Notes: generated from the sequence alone by a model not told the origin. A DNA stretch of 64,000 nucleotides from Kibdelosporangium banguiense (GCF_017876405.1 NZ_JAGINW010000001.1:9685203-9749202); one strand, 5' to 3'; positions 1-8,372 are shown, counted from the stretch's first letter. Program-made: numbers and translations.

Positions 1-490
1 CACCCAACCGGACCTCACGTCCGCCAAGCCGGAACATCGCCAGCCGGTCGGTAGCGGCGCCGAACATGCTCGTGAACATGTTGCGCTCGTTGACGTACGC
101 GTACCCCGTGCCGGTGGCCGCCTTGCTGATCCGGGTGTCGATCTCCTGCCATTGGCCCTGCGCGTCGCGATAGTGCACCGGTCGCGGGGACACCTCCATC
201 TGCCTACGCCCGTCGGCCAGCGCGAACTCTTTGACTGTGGCCGTTCGCCGATCCACCTGCTCCGGCCCGCGCTTGACCTCATCGGGCAGCGCGGACCCGG
301 CCGGCGGCACCTCGACCCGGGGAATCGCGTCTTCCGGTGCAGGCGGGGTGGGAACAACCTTCGGCTGCGCGACAGCAGCGCCAGCCGATGCCGCGGACAG
401 CGCCTGCGCCATCGCCATTCCCGGCTGCACGACGCTGGCAACAAGCGAAATGATCAACGCACAGGAAATAAACGCACGAGACCTATTCAT
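1..490 (-). CDS. secreted protein, N-terminal part (runs off left edge)
   Basis: Reading the minus strand from the ATG at 490, an open frame of 163 codons continues past base 1, so only the N-terminus is visible. It begins MNRSRAF, followed by a hydrophobic stretch and an Ala-X-Ala region near residues 25-32, which fits a Sec signal peptide. A Pro/Ala-rich linker follows. Around residues 105-120 is the phrase VHYRDAQGQWQEIDTRI, which is typical of the N-terminal region of large secreted actinobacterial RHS/DNRLRE-type surface or toxin-delivery proteins. The resemblance is by eye. The missing C-terminus would decide whether this is a polymorphic toxin, a wall protein or a hydrolase. No strong Shine-Dalgarno sequence is seen, although a GGGGGC run lies upstream. 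Confidence 0.7.
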   Translation of the reverse strand, partial: MNRSRAFISCALIISLVASVVQPGMAMAQALSAASAGAAVAQPKVVPTPPAPEDAIPRVEVPPAGSALPDEVKRGPEQVDRRTATVKEFALADGRRQMEVSPRPVHYRDAQGQWQEIDTRISKAATGTGYAYVNERNMFTSMFGAATDRLAMFRLGGREVRLG

Positions 491-797
491 GATCGTCAAA
501 GCCCCCCTTTGACCGGCGCACACGACGCCCTATGAGCACGACGCTACAACCGGCGTAACACCGTTCCTATCCTCCGTTCAGCCGATTCCCCACCGCCAAC
601 GAGCGGTCCAAGTGAGAAATCGAGACAAAGCCACTCGCTAAAAATTCGCTAAACGACAATGCCATGACCAGCACATATCCACAGTATGGGACACCGCCGT
701 CCCCTGAATGGCGGTGTCTGACTCTTCCGCGATCCCGATACGTTGCGGCGCTGCGACATCACTGCGATGCCGGTATACCAGAAGGGGGTTCTGGGGG
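491..797. other. intergenic region between divergent genes
   Basis: No supported gene. The stretch separates the leftward secreted protein from the rightward propeller gene, so it must hold two divergent promoters. It is AT-richer than the surrounding DNA around 610-660, but no clear -35/-10 pair can be assigned by eye. Confidence 0.5.
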
Positions 798-1826
798 ATG
801 AACACGTTCCGAAGAATCATGTCCGTAGCCGTCGTCACCATCCTCGCCTCGGCGGCCCCAACGGCGTACGCGGTCTCGGACAATTCACTGGGACTGCCCA
901 GCTATGCCGATATGATCACCGACGACGTACACAAACAGGTCTTCGTCACCGGCGGGAAAACCGTCAACGGCGTCGTGGTCACCGACTTCAGCACCCGCGT
1001 CAAAAAGACGATCAACAACCAATTCGGGGCGTCCGGCCTCGCCCTGTCCGTTGATGCGAGGACCGTCTACGTCGCTCTCGCGTCCGGCGACGCGATCTCG
1101 GCCATCGACACTGTCACGCTCACCGAAACCGCCCGCTACCGCACCGGAGCCCAAACCTGCCCGGCCCACCTGGCCCGCACCGAGAACACGATCTGGTTCG
1201 GCTACGGCTGCGATGACACCTGGAACGGCGGCATCGGCAAACTCGATCTCGCCGCGACCCCACCCACGGTCAGCCTCGACCAGCACGGCAACACCCTGTA
1301 CCAGAAGGCTCCCCTGCTCACCGCGACGCCCGACAGCGACGGGCCGCTCGTCGCCGGACAGGCAGAGTTGAGCCCCGGCAACATCCACGTGTACACCGTC
1401 ACGGCAGGCAAACTCGAATCCGGCGCCGCCGGAGCCGTTGTCGGCAGCGACCTCACCGACCTCACGCTGTCCCCCGACGGCGCCACCCTCTACACCGCAT
1501 CCGGCTCCCGCGACGGAATCGAAGCCTTCAACACCACCGACCTCTCCCGCGCCGGCGGCTACCACACCGGCAGCTACCCCAACTCCGTCGCCGCATCCAC
1601 CAACAGCACGCACATCGCCACAGGAGTACGCAACCCACGCGACGACGCCTACACCTACAAAACCGGTGGCGCCAATCCCAGTAGGACACTCGACATCACC
1701 GACACCGGCGTACTCGCCTCTCGCGGACTCACCTGGGCCGAAGGCACCAAACGCCTCTTCGCCATCACCCGTCCCGCCAACGCAACCACGCCGACACTGC
1801 ACCTGATCACATCACCCACAGCGTGA
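798..1826 (+). CDS. secreted YncE-like beta-propeller protein
   Basis: The start is set by GAAGGGGG about nine bases upstream of the ATG at 798; the longer frame upstream lacks such a site. The 342-residue product has a signal peptide (MNTFRRIMSVAVVTILASA, cleavage near AYA-VS at residue 25), so it is exported. The mature part shows repeated propeller blades with phrases such as DLTLSPDGATLYTAS and GASGLALSVDARTVYVA, typical of YncE/NHL/WD40-like surface propellers in actinobacteria. No catalytic motif was seen. Full-length relatives often carry an Ig-like or LPXTG tail, and this one ends after the propeller. A role in adhesion or binding is inferred from the fold only. Confidence 0.75.
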   Translation: MNTFRRIMSVAVVTILASAAPTAYAVSDNSLGLPSYADMITDDVHKQVFVTGGKTVNGVVVTDFSTRVKKTINNQFGASGLALSVDARTVYVALASGDAISAIDTVTLTETARYRTGAQTCPAHLARTENTIWFGYGCDDTWNGGIGKLDLAATPPTVSLDQHGNTLYQKAPLLTATPDSDGPLVAGQAELSPGNIHVYTVTAGKLESGAAGAVVGSDLTDLTLSPDGATLYTASGSRDGIEAFNTTDLSRAGGYHTGSYPNSVAASTNSTHIATGVRNPRDDAYTYKTGGANPSRTLDITDTGVLASRGLTWAEGTKRLFAITRPANATTPTLHLITSPTA

Positions 1827-1895
1827 CTGGGACTGCACAGGTTTCGGCTCCATAGGCTGGCTCGGGCAACCGAATTTGTTGCGCGGCAACGCCAG

Positions 1896-1945
1896 CACCT
1901 CGTGAGTACATTGGGTGCCAGGGCAGCCAAAGTACTCACGAGGTG
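1896..1945. terminator. strong hairpin between convergent genes
   Basis: Perfect 14-base inverted repeat: CACCTCGTGAGTAC at 1896-1909 and GTACTCACGAGGTG at 1932-1945, with further imperfect pairing (TTGGGTGCC/GGCAGCCAA) inside the loop. It lies between two converging genes and includes the stop codon of the leftward gene, so it probably terminates both. No U-tract follows, as is usual in actinomycetes. Confidence 0.75.
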
Positions 1946-2640
1946 TGATCTGACGAAACGCTCAGCCTGCGCAGGTGAAACTCAGTGCCATCCGGCCGTA
2001 CGGCGTCCACCCACGTCTCAAGGAATTCGGCCGAGAATTGCGCGTGAGTCTGGTCCACGACCGCACGTGTACCCTTACCGTCTCCGATATAGGCGTTTGC
2101 AGTGTACTCGACGTCCAACAAATAGGTCTGCTTCAAGAATTCGAACGGCTTCTGCGCCGGCTTTCCCTTATTTTGGAATACCTCCGTGACAGTCATACCC
2201 TCAGACAGAAACCTATCCTTGGCAGCGTCAAGTGCCGCGGTGAGCGCACGTGCACGGTCATCAATGGTCCATTCCGGGCGTGGACATGGCGGTGGCGGCG
2301 TCGATGGCGAAACGGGCTGCGGCGTCTGGCCATCCCCCGCGCCAGCGACCGACTCCACGAAACACGACGGCGGCGCCCCGGCACTTGAGGAGGCGGCCGG
2401 TAGAACCGGGGCCTGCGGTGTGCGGCTCAACCCGGCGAGCACCATCGCACCAGAGACGGCGCCGACCACGCTGAGCGCAACAACTCCGGCTACCGTGCCA
2501 CGCTGCCAGATGTAGCGGCGACGAAGCGTCCGCAGTAACGGGGCCGTATCCGTGCCTCGGGCAGGCCCAGCGGCCACCACCCTGGTCAGCAGGGCGCGAG
2601 CCTCCTCGTGCTCGGTTGACGTGGTCAGTTCCTCACACAT
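1936..2640 (-). CDS. single-pass membrane protein of unknown function
   Basis: The product is 234 residues, with start ATG at 2640 preceded by GGAAGGG at good spacing. Residues 1-45 are cytoplasmic and charged. Residues about 50-70 (VAGVVALSVVGAVSGAMVLAG) form one transmembrane helix. A Pro/Ser-rich linker with a few Cys and an external domain of about 120 residues follow. The topology (cytoplasmic N-terminus, one helix, extracytoplasmic domain) resembles anti-sigma-like or CU044_5270-type actinobacterial proteins, but no diagnostic motif supports that assignment. A short open stretch upstream ends in a stop overlapping this start codon, and no complete upstream partner gene was found. Expression may end at the hairpin that includes its stop codon. 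Confidence 0.65.
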   Translation of the reverse strand: MCEELTTSTEHEEARALLTRVVAAGPARGTDTAPLLRTLRRRYIWQRGTVAGVVALSVVGAVSGAMVLAGLSRTPQAPVLPAASSSAGAPPSCFVESVAGAGDGQTPQPVSPSTPPPPCPRPEWTIDDRARALTAALDAAKDRFLSEGMTVTEVFQNKGKPAQKPFEFLKQTYLLDVEYTANAYIGDGKGTRAVVDQTHAQFSAEFLETWVDAVRPDGTEFHLRRLSVSSDHTS

Positions 2641-3110
2641 GATGCCCTTCCAAGAGTCCGTGCTGATCGGTGATCATCCTTCTGAGTGCGGCCAATCCAT
2701 TGTCGGACTCAACGTCGGCTTGGTCAGGGTCGCCGGACAGGTAGTTGATCGCGCACCGGTGCGAGCATCATGGGCAAGCGGATATTCGACCTCGGCGAGC
2801 AGTCATGGGCGAACCGCCTGTATGCCATCCACCTTGGACGTGTCAGCACCCAGGCGTCAGGAGTTCGGACGGCCCTCCGTACTCGTACAGCCGCGGTGTT
2901 CGCGCCGCAGCCCAGTGCTGAGGATCGGGCCACCGACCACGTGGTGGTGTCGGAGCGGCTGACCGCTCAGCCGGTCAGCCGGCTCGACGGATTCAACGCC
3001 GGCAGTGTCTCGGTGGACTACTCGGCCTACCGCGTGAAAGTCCAGGCCAGAACCGGTAACCGAGTTTTCGGCCAGCACAGGTTTATCGCCTCCCGCTGAT
3101 CCGGCGCCGC
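2641..3110. other. no convincing gene; possible remnant upstream of 1936-2640
   Basis: On the minus strand, a reading frame of about 44 codons ends with TGA overlapping the ATG at 2640. It contains an acidic stretch (GDPDQADVESDNGLAALRRM) but is closed upstream by a stop near 2770, so it may be the tail of a decayed gene once co-transcribed with the membrane protein. A 109-codon plus-strand frame at 2770-3099 has no ribosome binding site or recognisable domain. Confidence 0.4.
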
Positions 3111-3608
3111 TCAACTCCGCCGACGCGAACACAACACGGCAATCGTGGCGATTGCGCCCACCGTGATCAGCAGACCGCCCACGGTGTTGGACCACCGCAT
3201 CCACTCCGGCCCGACATGGGACAGCGCGGGAGCCGTGTCACGGCTGGTCGCCCAGTCGGTGACCAGCGAGCGGACCTGCATGAAGACACCGACGGCCGCG
3301 TACGGCGCGGCGAGGGCCACAATCCCGATCGCGGCGGCCTTCGAGCGGCGCACGACGACCGGGAGCAACACCAGCAACAAGACACCGGTCAACAAGAAGA
3401 CGTACAGCAACGCTGTGTACAGATCTCTGGTCAGGGCCTCACCAATCTCCTGACCAGAGATGTGCTTGGCACGCACCGAAACCAGCACCTCGTCCCAATG
3501 AGCCAGGACGTAGCGGAACACCATGGCCTGCAACGCCAATCCCGCGCCCCACGCGAGGATCGCCGTCACGACGACCCGCGTACGGTAAGTAGAGCCTGTG
3601 TCGATCAT
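3111..3608 (-). CDS. small four-helix integral membrane protein
   Basis: The ATG at 3608 is chosen over the in-frame GTG 18 bases upstream because GGGGGAGG lies five bases before it. The 165-residue product has about four predicted membrane helices: residues 13-33, 61-83, 88-110 and the C-terminal 20, which ends in a basic cluster (CSRRRS). The loop between helices 1 and 2 is charged (VRAKHISGQEIGEALTRD). No family signature was recognised. It stands alone with no operon partner. Confidence 0.65.
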   Translation of the reverse strand: MIDTGSTYRTRVVVTAILAWGAGLALQAMVFRYVLAHWDEVLVSVRAKHISGQEIGEALTRDLYTALLYVFLLTGVLLLVLLPVVVRRSKAAAIGIVALAAPYAAVGVFMQVRSLVTDWATSRDTAPALSHVGPEWMRWSNTVGGLLITVGAIATIAVLCSRRRS

Positions 3609-3987
3609 GAAACCCTCCCCCGACACAGACGCGACGGAAGTCGTGAGATTGCCAGACGAGCGGCTTGATGGAACGATTTCGACTCGCTGATCAGTGGCTC
3701 AGTCGGCAGCTACCGGTGACTGATCTTCGGAGGCCTGCCTCTCTGCTCTCAGGCGAGCCAGTGAAGCGGGCTCATCCGGGTGATCTCGGCCGGCTTCGGA
3801 TCACGGGCCAGCACATGGTTCTCGCTGAACGGCCACTCCTTGCTGCCGAGCTCCTTCTGCAGCGATGACTTTTCGAGCGGTACAGCCACCAACCAGGTGG
3901 GCTCGCGACGACGCCTACAGATTCGGTAGCCCCGCCAACCAGCGACTACGCTCCCGCTGCGCCACGACGCGGCGCCATCGCGGCCCG
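3609..3987. other. no supported gene
   Basis: Only short frames are present. A minus-strand frame ending at 3749 contains a protein-like piece (SSLQKELGSKEWPFSENHV), which could be the tail of a lost gene, but it has no start, ribosome binding site or recognised domain. Confidence 0.35.
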
Positions 3988-4737
3988 CTAACGTCGTTGA
4001 GCCGCCAGCCACTCGTCGAAGGTCGTGGGGGCTATCTCGGCGTCGGCCGCGGGCAGCAGGACGTCGCCAGCCGTGGTCTCGTCGAAGATGCCGCCGTGCC
4101 AGGTCGGCACGAGCCGGATGCTCCTGCCCTGCACAGCGAGCGTGCGGCGAGCCATGTCGATCAGGTCCTGCGGCTCGGGTCCGGCGATGTCACGGTGCCA
4201 GCCCTGCGGCGCCCCCACGACGACCCGGGCAAGGATATCGGCGACGTCGGCCGGGGCGATCGGCTGCATCAGCAGCGGCGGCAACTGCGCGACCCCGTCG
4301 TGTTCGACCCACCCCGCCACCATCCCGGGGAAGTCGTAGAACTGCGTCGCGGGGACGATGGTGTACGGGATCGGCCCGGCCTCGACGGCATCCTCCTGGG
4401 CGCGCTTGCCCGCGTGATGGGCGTTGCCAGCCACAGTGCGCACCCGGGCGATGGACAGCACGACATGATGGCCGACCCCGGCGCGCTGTTCGGCGGCGAG
4501 CAGGTTGGCGGTGGCGGTGGTGAAGAAGCCGACGGCCTCCGCCTCGGTCGCAGCCTCGATGCTGGTGGTGTCGACGACCGCGCCCACCCCGGCCAGAGCC
4601 TCGTCGAGTCCGGTGCCGGCGACGACGTCCACGCCGTGAGTCCGACTGATGGGCACGACGTCGTGGCCATCGCGCTGCAAGGCGGCGACGGTCAAGGATC
4701 CGATCCGCCCACTGGCCCCAACCACAGCTACTCGCAT
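3988..4737 (-). CDS. NAD(P)-binding NmrA/SDR-like oxidoreductase
   Basis: The start is the ATG at 4737, which has GGAG seven bases upstream; the open frame extends further up but without initiation signals. The 249-residue product opens with a Rossmann fold (MRVAVVGASGRIGSLTVAAL, GxxGxxG at residues 8-13), the atypical-SDR/NmrA pattern. DTTSI and later VVLSIARVRTVAG and PYTIVPATQFYDFPG match the order of strands and active-site region in NAD(P)H-quinone oxidoreductase/NmrA-like proteins. The substrate is unknown. It is transcribed away from the tautomerase/dehydrogenase operon and starts inside the tail of the truncated tetR frame. A TetR-controlled redox role is plausible but inferred. Confidence 0.8.
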   Translation of the reverse strand: MRVAVVGASGRIGSLTVAALQRDGHDVVPISRTHGVDVVAGTGLDEALAGVGAVVDTTSIEAATEAEAVGFFTTATANLLAAEQRAGVGHHVVLSIARVRTVAGNAHHAGKRAQEDAVEAGPIPYTIVPATQFYDFPGMVAGWVEHDGVAQLPPLLMQPIAPADVADILARVVVGAPQGWHRDIAGPEPQDLIDMARRTLAVQGRSIRLVPTWHGGIFDETTAGDVLLPAADAEIAPTTFDEWLAAQRR

Positions 4738-5015
4738 ACCGGCAACTCCTTGCACAGTGCGGACACCAGAGGTCCATTCTGGCAACGGCCAGCCTGGCCG
4801 ACCACACCTACACACCGCCGCCCCACCCGCATACGCCGCCTGCCCCTGGCAGGTAAGCACCCGCCCTCAGCCGTGCCGGGCCACGATCCGGCCGACCCCT
4901 CCACCAGATCCTGCGCAAGCTCCGTCTGCTGGTACGCCCGAGTTTTCGACCGGGACAGGCGGATCATGTCGGCCGCGCCGGCGACCAGTTGCTCCCGTGC
5001 GGACTGCTCGGTCAT
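4728..5015 (-). pseudogene. truncated TetR-family regulator
   Basis: The frame starts at the ATG at 5015 with GGGAG upstream and opens MTEQSAREQLVAGAADMIR, the usual first helix of a TetR-family DNA-binding domain. The helix-turn-helix that should follow is missing. The sequence jumps to LSRSKTRAYQQTELAQDLVE and then to a Gly/Arg-rich tail that looks like untranslated DNA. At 95 codons it is half the length of a TetR protein and cannot bind DNA in the usual way. It lies directly beside two TetR-type palindromes, so it was presumably their repressor before an internal deletion. An assembly error cannot be excluded from the sequence alone. Confidence 0.65.
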
Positions 5016-5029
5016 CCACGCTCCCTTGG

Positions 5030-5047
5030 CTATAACGCTCGTTATAG
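5030..5047. promoter_or_regulatory. TetR-type operator, copy 1
   Basis: CTATAACGCTCGTTATAG has eight-base arms CTATAACG/CGTTATAG and a two-base centre. It lies 14 bases before the start of the truncated tetR frame and is centred 35 bases from copy 2. Confidence 0.8.
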
Positions 5048-5064
5048 GCTACCGTCGTCCCGGG

Positions 5065-5082
5065 TTATAACGATCGTTATAG
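5065..5082. promoter_or_regulatory. TetR-type operator, copy 2
   Basis: TTATAACGATCGTTATAG has arms TATAACG/CGTTATA with centre AT, the same consensus as copy 1. Its right edge touches the AGGAGG ribosome binding site of the tautomerase gene, so a bound repressor would cover the promoter or leader. Confidence 0.8.
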
Positions 5083-5090
5083 GAGGCGTC

Positions 5091-5300
5091 ATGCCGCTGA
5101 TCGAGTTGACGACGCCGTCCGGTGCGCTGGCGAACACGACGGAGGTACTGCCCATGGGAGCGCAGGTCACGGCCGAGGCCGACGCGCTAAGGGCGTGGGT
5201 GCTGGTCCACGAGCAGGCCGAGGGCACCTGGGGCGCCGATGGGCAGATCATCCGGTACGCGGACCTGGTGGCGCTGGCCAAGGGCGCGGCGAATGCGTGA
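5091..5300 (+). CDS. small tautomerase-family protein
   Basis: The ATG at 5091 has a perfect AGGAGG five bases upstream. The 69-residue product begins Met-Pro-Leu-Ile, and Pro2 would be the catalytic base after Met removal in the 4-oxalocrotonate tautomerase superfamily. The C-terminal half (LVHEQAEGTWGADGQ) matches a phrase in the tautomerase-like protein at the other end of the same operon (NFRTIDEGSWGAGGG), supporting the family call. It is the first gene of a coupled operon under the TetR-type operators, and its stop overlaps the next start by eight bases. The likely role is keto-enol isomerisation of an unsaturated acid intermediate; the substrate is unknown. Confidence 0.7.
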   Translation: MPLIELTTPSGALANTTEVLPMGAQVTAEADALRAWVLVHEQAEGTWGADGQIIRYADLVALAKGAANA

Positions 5301-6300
5301 ACTCACCTATGTCGCCCGGCGGAGTGTCGAGTGGCGCGAGGTGCCCGACCCGGTCGTCGGCGCGGACCGCCAGGCGGTCGTGGCGCCCGTGGCAGCGACC
5401 CCGTGCGACGTCGACTCCGCGATCCTGGCCGGGCACGGTCCCGTCCCGCCACCGTTCGCCATCGGCCACGAATGCGTCGCGCGGGTGGTCGACGTCGGCG
5501 ACGCGGTCACCCACGTCTCCCCCGGCGACCTGGTGGTCGTGCCGTGGGCGATCTCGTGCGGCGACTGCGATCGATGCCGGTCCGGGCTGCCGACGCACTG
5601 CACATCGGTGCCACACATGGCGATGTTCGGCGCACCCATCGGCGGCGCGTGGGGCGGCCTGTTCTCCGACCTGGTCCGCATCCCGTGGGCCGACGCGATG
5701 CTGGTGCCACTGCCCGCCGGACTCGACCCGGTCGCGATGGCGTCGGCCAGCGACAACTGGCCACTCGCGTGGCGGCTGGTCGCGCCGCACCTGCAGGCCC
5801 GGCCCGGCGCCCGGGTGCTGGTCATCGCCCGCGGCAGCATCGGCCTCTACGTCTGCGACATCGCCCGCGCACTCGGCGCCTCCGACGTGCTCTATGTCGA
5901 CCCCGACCCAGCGCACCGCGCGATCGCCGAAACCTACGGCGCCCGCACCGCCGAGGCCATCGAACCGGTCCACCACGGCTTCGACCTCGCCGTCGAGTCC
6001 ACCGGCCGCGTCGACCAGCTCACTGTCGCGCTGCGATCCCTGGTGCCAGAAGGGTTCTGCGAGAGTGCCGGCAACCACTTCCGGCCCGGCGAACTGCCGC
6101 TGCTGGAGATGTACCTGACCGGGGTCACGATGCGCATCGCCCGCGACAACGCACGTGCCCACCTCCCCGACGCACTCGACCTCGCCGCGTCCGGCACCGT
6201 GACCCCGGAACGGGTGGTCTCCGACGTGTTCGACTGGGAGCAACTGCCCGAGGCCCTGCCGGAACGGCACCTCAAGCCGGTGTTCATCCGTGATACGTGA
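5293..6300 (+). CDS. zinc-dependent medium-chain alcohol dehydrogenase
   Basis: The start is the ATG at 5293, overlapping the tautomerase stop. The 335-residue product is a medium-chain dehydrogenase. The GroES-like half carries CDVDS near residue 35, the conserved FAIGHECVARVVDVG (His-Glu zinc ligands), and a structural-zinc loop SCGDCDRCRSGLPTHC. The Rossmann half has VLVIARGSIGLYVCDIARALGA (residues about 175-196), where the usual GxGxxG is altered to ARGSIG. FDLAVESTG is the normal strand before the substrate-binding region. It resembles threonine/sorbitol dehydrogenase-type enzymes. It is about 30-40% identical by eye to the next gene, suggesting an old tandem duplication. Confidence 0.88.
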   Translation: MRELTYVARRSVEWREVPDPVVGADRQAVVAPVAATPCDVDSAILAGHGPVPPPFAIGHECVARVVDVGDAVTHVSPGDLVVVPWAISCGDCDRCRSGLPTHCTSVPHMAMFGAPIGGAWGGLFSDLVRIPWADAMLVPLPAGLDPVAMASASDNWPLAWRLVAPHLQARPGARVLVIARGSIGLYVCDIARALGASDVLYVDPDPAHRAIAETYGARTAEAIEPVHHGFDLAVESTGRVDQLTVALRSLVPEGFCESAGNHFRPGELPLLEMYLTGVTMRIARDNARAHLPDALDLAASGTVTPERVVSDVFDWEQLPEALPERHLKPVFIRDT

Positions 6301-7387
6301 GCTGCGGTTCGTGCGCAGCGGGCGGCTCGCGTGGCACGAGCGCCCGGCCCCGTCGCTCGAGAAACCGACCGACGCACTGGTCCGGCCGTTCATCGCGGGC
6401 CGCTGCGACGGCGACACCCTGCCCATCCACCGTCCGGTGTCCCGCGCCCTGCAGGCGGGGATGGCGCTGAGGCTGGTCGACCGGGTCGTCGGCAGCATCT
6501 GCGGCAGCGTGCCGTTCCGCGGCCCGTTCGCCATCGGGCACGAATGTGTCGCCGAGATCGTCGCACTCGGCCCCGCGGTATGCGGTCTCCACAGTGGACA
6601 GCGGGTCGTCGTGCCGTGGGCCGTCTCGTGCGGCACCTGCCCGCCCTGCCGCCGTGGCTTGACCGCCAAGTGCGCGGGCGCGAACGGAACCCTGGCCGCG
6701 TACGGGTTCGGTCCCGCGTGCGGACCGTGGGGCGGCATGGTCACGGACGTGTTCCGCGTCCCGCACGCCGACCACATGCTCGTCCCCGTGCCGCCCGGCG
6801 TCCCGGCCGAACGTGCGGCCGCGGCGAGCGACAACCTCGCCGACGCGTGGCGTGCCGTCGTCCCCGGCCTGGTAGCACGCCCCGGCGGCAGAGTGCTGGT
6901 GCTCGGCGGTGGCGCGAAGAGCATCGGCTTGTACGCCGCCGGACTCGCCGCCGCCCATGGCGGCACCACCGACTATCTCGACGACGACCCCGGGCGGTGC
7001 ACGATCGCCGAATCCCTTGGCGCACAACCCATCCGTCACCCGCGCGACAGCTATGACGTGGTGGTCGAGGCAGCCTCCCGCCCAGCCGGACTTCGCCTCG
7101 CCCTCCGCTCAGTGGCACCCGGCGGCGAGTGCACCGCCGTCGGGTACTACCTGTCCACCGGCACTCGTCTGCCCCTGATGCGCATGTACGCCACCGACGC
7201 CACCCTCCGTGTCGGCGTCTCCCATAGCCGCGCCGTCCTACCGGAATTGCTCGATTTCCTCGCCCGCACCGGCTTCCCCGCAGAATGCGTCACCACCCTC
7301 ACCGCCGACTGGGACGACGCACCCGTCGCCTACCAGGCCAAGACCACCAAGCTCGTCCTGCGACGCCCGCCTCTGGAGACCGCGTGA
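6290..7387 (+). CDS. second zinc-dependent alcohol dehydrogenase
   Basis: The GTG at 6290 overlaps the preceding stop codon, so translation is coupled. The 365-residue product has the same layout as its neighbour: FAIGHECVAEIVALG zinc site, SCGTCPPCRRGLTAKC structural-zinc loop, and VLVLGGGAKSIGLYAAGLAA cofactor fold. It has a longer insertion between residues 35 and 75. Having two paralogous dehydrogenases in one operon suggests successive oxidations, or a heteromeric enzyme, in breakdown of an alcohol or sugar-like compound. The substrate cannot be told from sequence. Confidence 0.87.
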   Translation: MIRELRFVRSGRLAWHERPAPSLEKPTDALVRPFIAGRCDGDTLPIHRPVSRALQAGMALRLVDRVVGSICGSVPFRGPFAIGHECVAEIVALGPAVCGLHSGQRVVVPWAVSCGTCPPCRRGLTAKCAGANGTLAAYGFGPACGPWGGMVTDVFRVPHADHMLVPVPPGVPAERAAAASDNLADAWRAVVPGLVARPGGRVLVLGGGAKSIGLYAAGLAAAHGGTTDYLDDDPGRCTIAESLGAQPIRHPRDSYDVVVEAASRPAGLRLALRSVAPGGECTAVGYYLSTGTRLPLMRMYATDATLRVGVSHSRAVLPELLDFLARTGFPAECVTTLTADWDDAPVAYQAKTTKLVLRRPPLETA

Positions 7388-7785
7388 TCACCCTCCACCA
7401 CACCCACCTGATGGCGACCGACATCGACGCCACCATTGCCTTCTGGCGCGATGCCTTCGACGCGGAGGTCATGTACGACACCGAGTTCGCCGGCGCCCGC
7501 AACGTCTTCCTCCGCATCGGCACCGGACGCATCCACCTCTACGACCAACCACCGAAAACCGTCGGCCAGGGCACCGTCCACCACGTCGGCATCCAGACCG
7601 ACGAACTCGAACACCTCGTCCAACGCCTGACAGCGCTCGGCGTGTCCGTCACCGACATCCGCCGCCATCCCACCGCCGACTACGCCATGGCACAGGGCCC
7701 CGACCAACTCCTCATCGAGATCTTCCAACCCAACCCCGACACCGTCCCGCCCCAACTCCACAACTATTTCGAAGGAAACGCATGA
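7384..7785 (+). CDS. VOC/glyoxalase-fold protein
   Basis: The GTG at 7384 overlaps the stop of the dehydrogenase as GTGA, so the 133-residue frame is the correct trim of a longer open frame. It shows the vicinal-oxygen-chelate pattern: ITLHHTHLMATDIDATIAFW with a metal-binding His near the N-terminus, GTVHHVGIQTDELEHLV in the second half and LLIEIFQ (metal-binding Glu) near the C-terminus. Such proteins are glyoxalases, isomerases or ring-cleavage dioxygenases. In this operon a lyase, isomerase or epimerase step is most likely. Confidence 0.85.
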   Translation: MITLHHTHLMATDIDATIAFWRDAFDAEVMYDTEFAGARNVFLRIGTGRIHLYDQPPKTVGQGTVHHVGIQTDELEHLVQRLTALGVSVTDIRRHPTADYAMAQGPDQLLIEIFQPNPDTVPPQLHNYFEGNA

Positions 7786-8279
7786 CCGTCATCACCGTCA
7801 ACACCACCACAGGCCGGCTGAGCCTCGAACAACGCCGCACACTGGCCGAAACGCTCACCGACGCGGTTCTCGTACCCGAAGTCGGCCACCACGAACCAGC
7901 CGCGCGCCCCGGGTTCCAGGTGCACTTCGTCGAACGCCAACCCGACATGATGGCCATCGGCGGCCGCCTGCTCGCCGACATCGGCCAACCCGACGTCATG
8001 GTCGTCGACGTAGCGGTCATGGACGCCGACTGGCGACAGGACGTCCGCACCGAGGTCATCGAACGGATCCTCGCCGCGCTGGCCCACGCCTGCGGGCTCG
8101 ACAGGCCCGCACCAGCATGGTGGGTCAACTTCCGGACCATCGACGAAGGCAGCTGGGGAGCCGGCGGCGGCGTCCTCTCCATCCTCTCGCTCCTTGACAC
8201 CGGTGTCTTCACCGAGGAGAAGACCAACGCGATCCGCGCCGTCCTTTCGCCACGCCAGCGCCAAGAGCCCGTCGGGTGA
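7782..8279 (+). CDS. tautomerase-like protein
   Basis: The ATG at 7782 overlaps the VOC stop (ATGA), with GAAGGAAA upstream. The 165-residue product is longer than classic 60-residue tautomerases and could be a fused two-domain form. It lacks Pro2 (it starts Met-Thr-Val), so the first half may be non-catalytic. The C-terminal WWVNFRTIDEGSWGAGGG matches the family phrase also seen in the first gene of the operon. It is the last gene of the five-gene operon at 5091-8279. Confidence 0.7.
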   Translation: MTVITVNTTTGRLSLEQRRTLAETLTDAVLVPEVGHHEPAARPGFQVHFVERQPDMMAIGGRLLADIGQPDVMVVDVAVMDADWRQDVRTEVIERILAALAHACGLDRPAPAWWVNFRTIDEGSWGAGGGVLSILSLLDTGVFTEEKTNAIRAVLSPRQRQEPVG

Positions 8280-8372
8280 CGGCGACTTCAACCCAGCCGC
8301 GAGATACGCGATCCTCAACGAAGCCCAGGTCATGATGTACGGGCCACGCGACGAGGCCGAACTCACCGTCGT

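Noticed and set aside
2770..3099. 109-codon plus-strand frame
   Set aside because: No ribosome binding site, no recognisable domain, and composition not clearly coding.
3749..4012. 87-codon minus-strand frame
   Set aside because: Only the middle part looks protein-like, the first third is Arg-rich antisense to the oxidoreductase end, and there is no initiation signal. Noted as possible remnant only.
5248..6969. 573-codon minus-strand frame across both dehydrogenases
   Set aside because: Low-complexity Arg/Gly/Asp-rich product antisense to genes with zinc-binding motifs.
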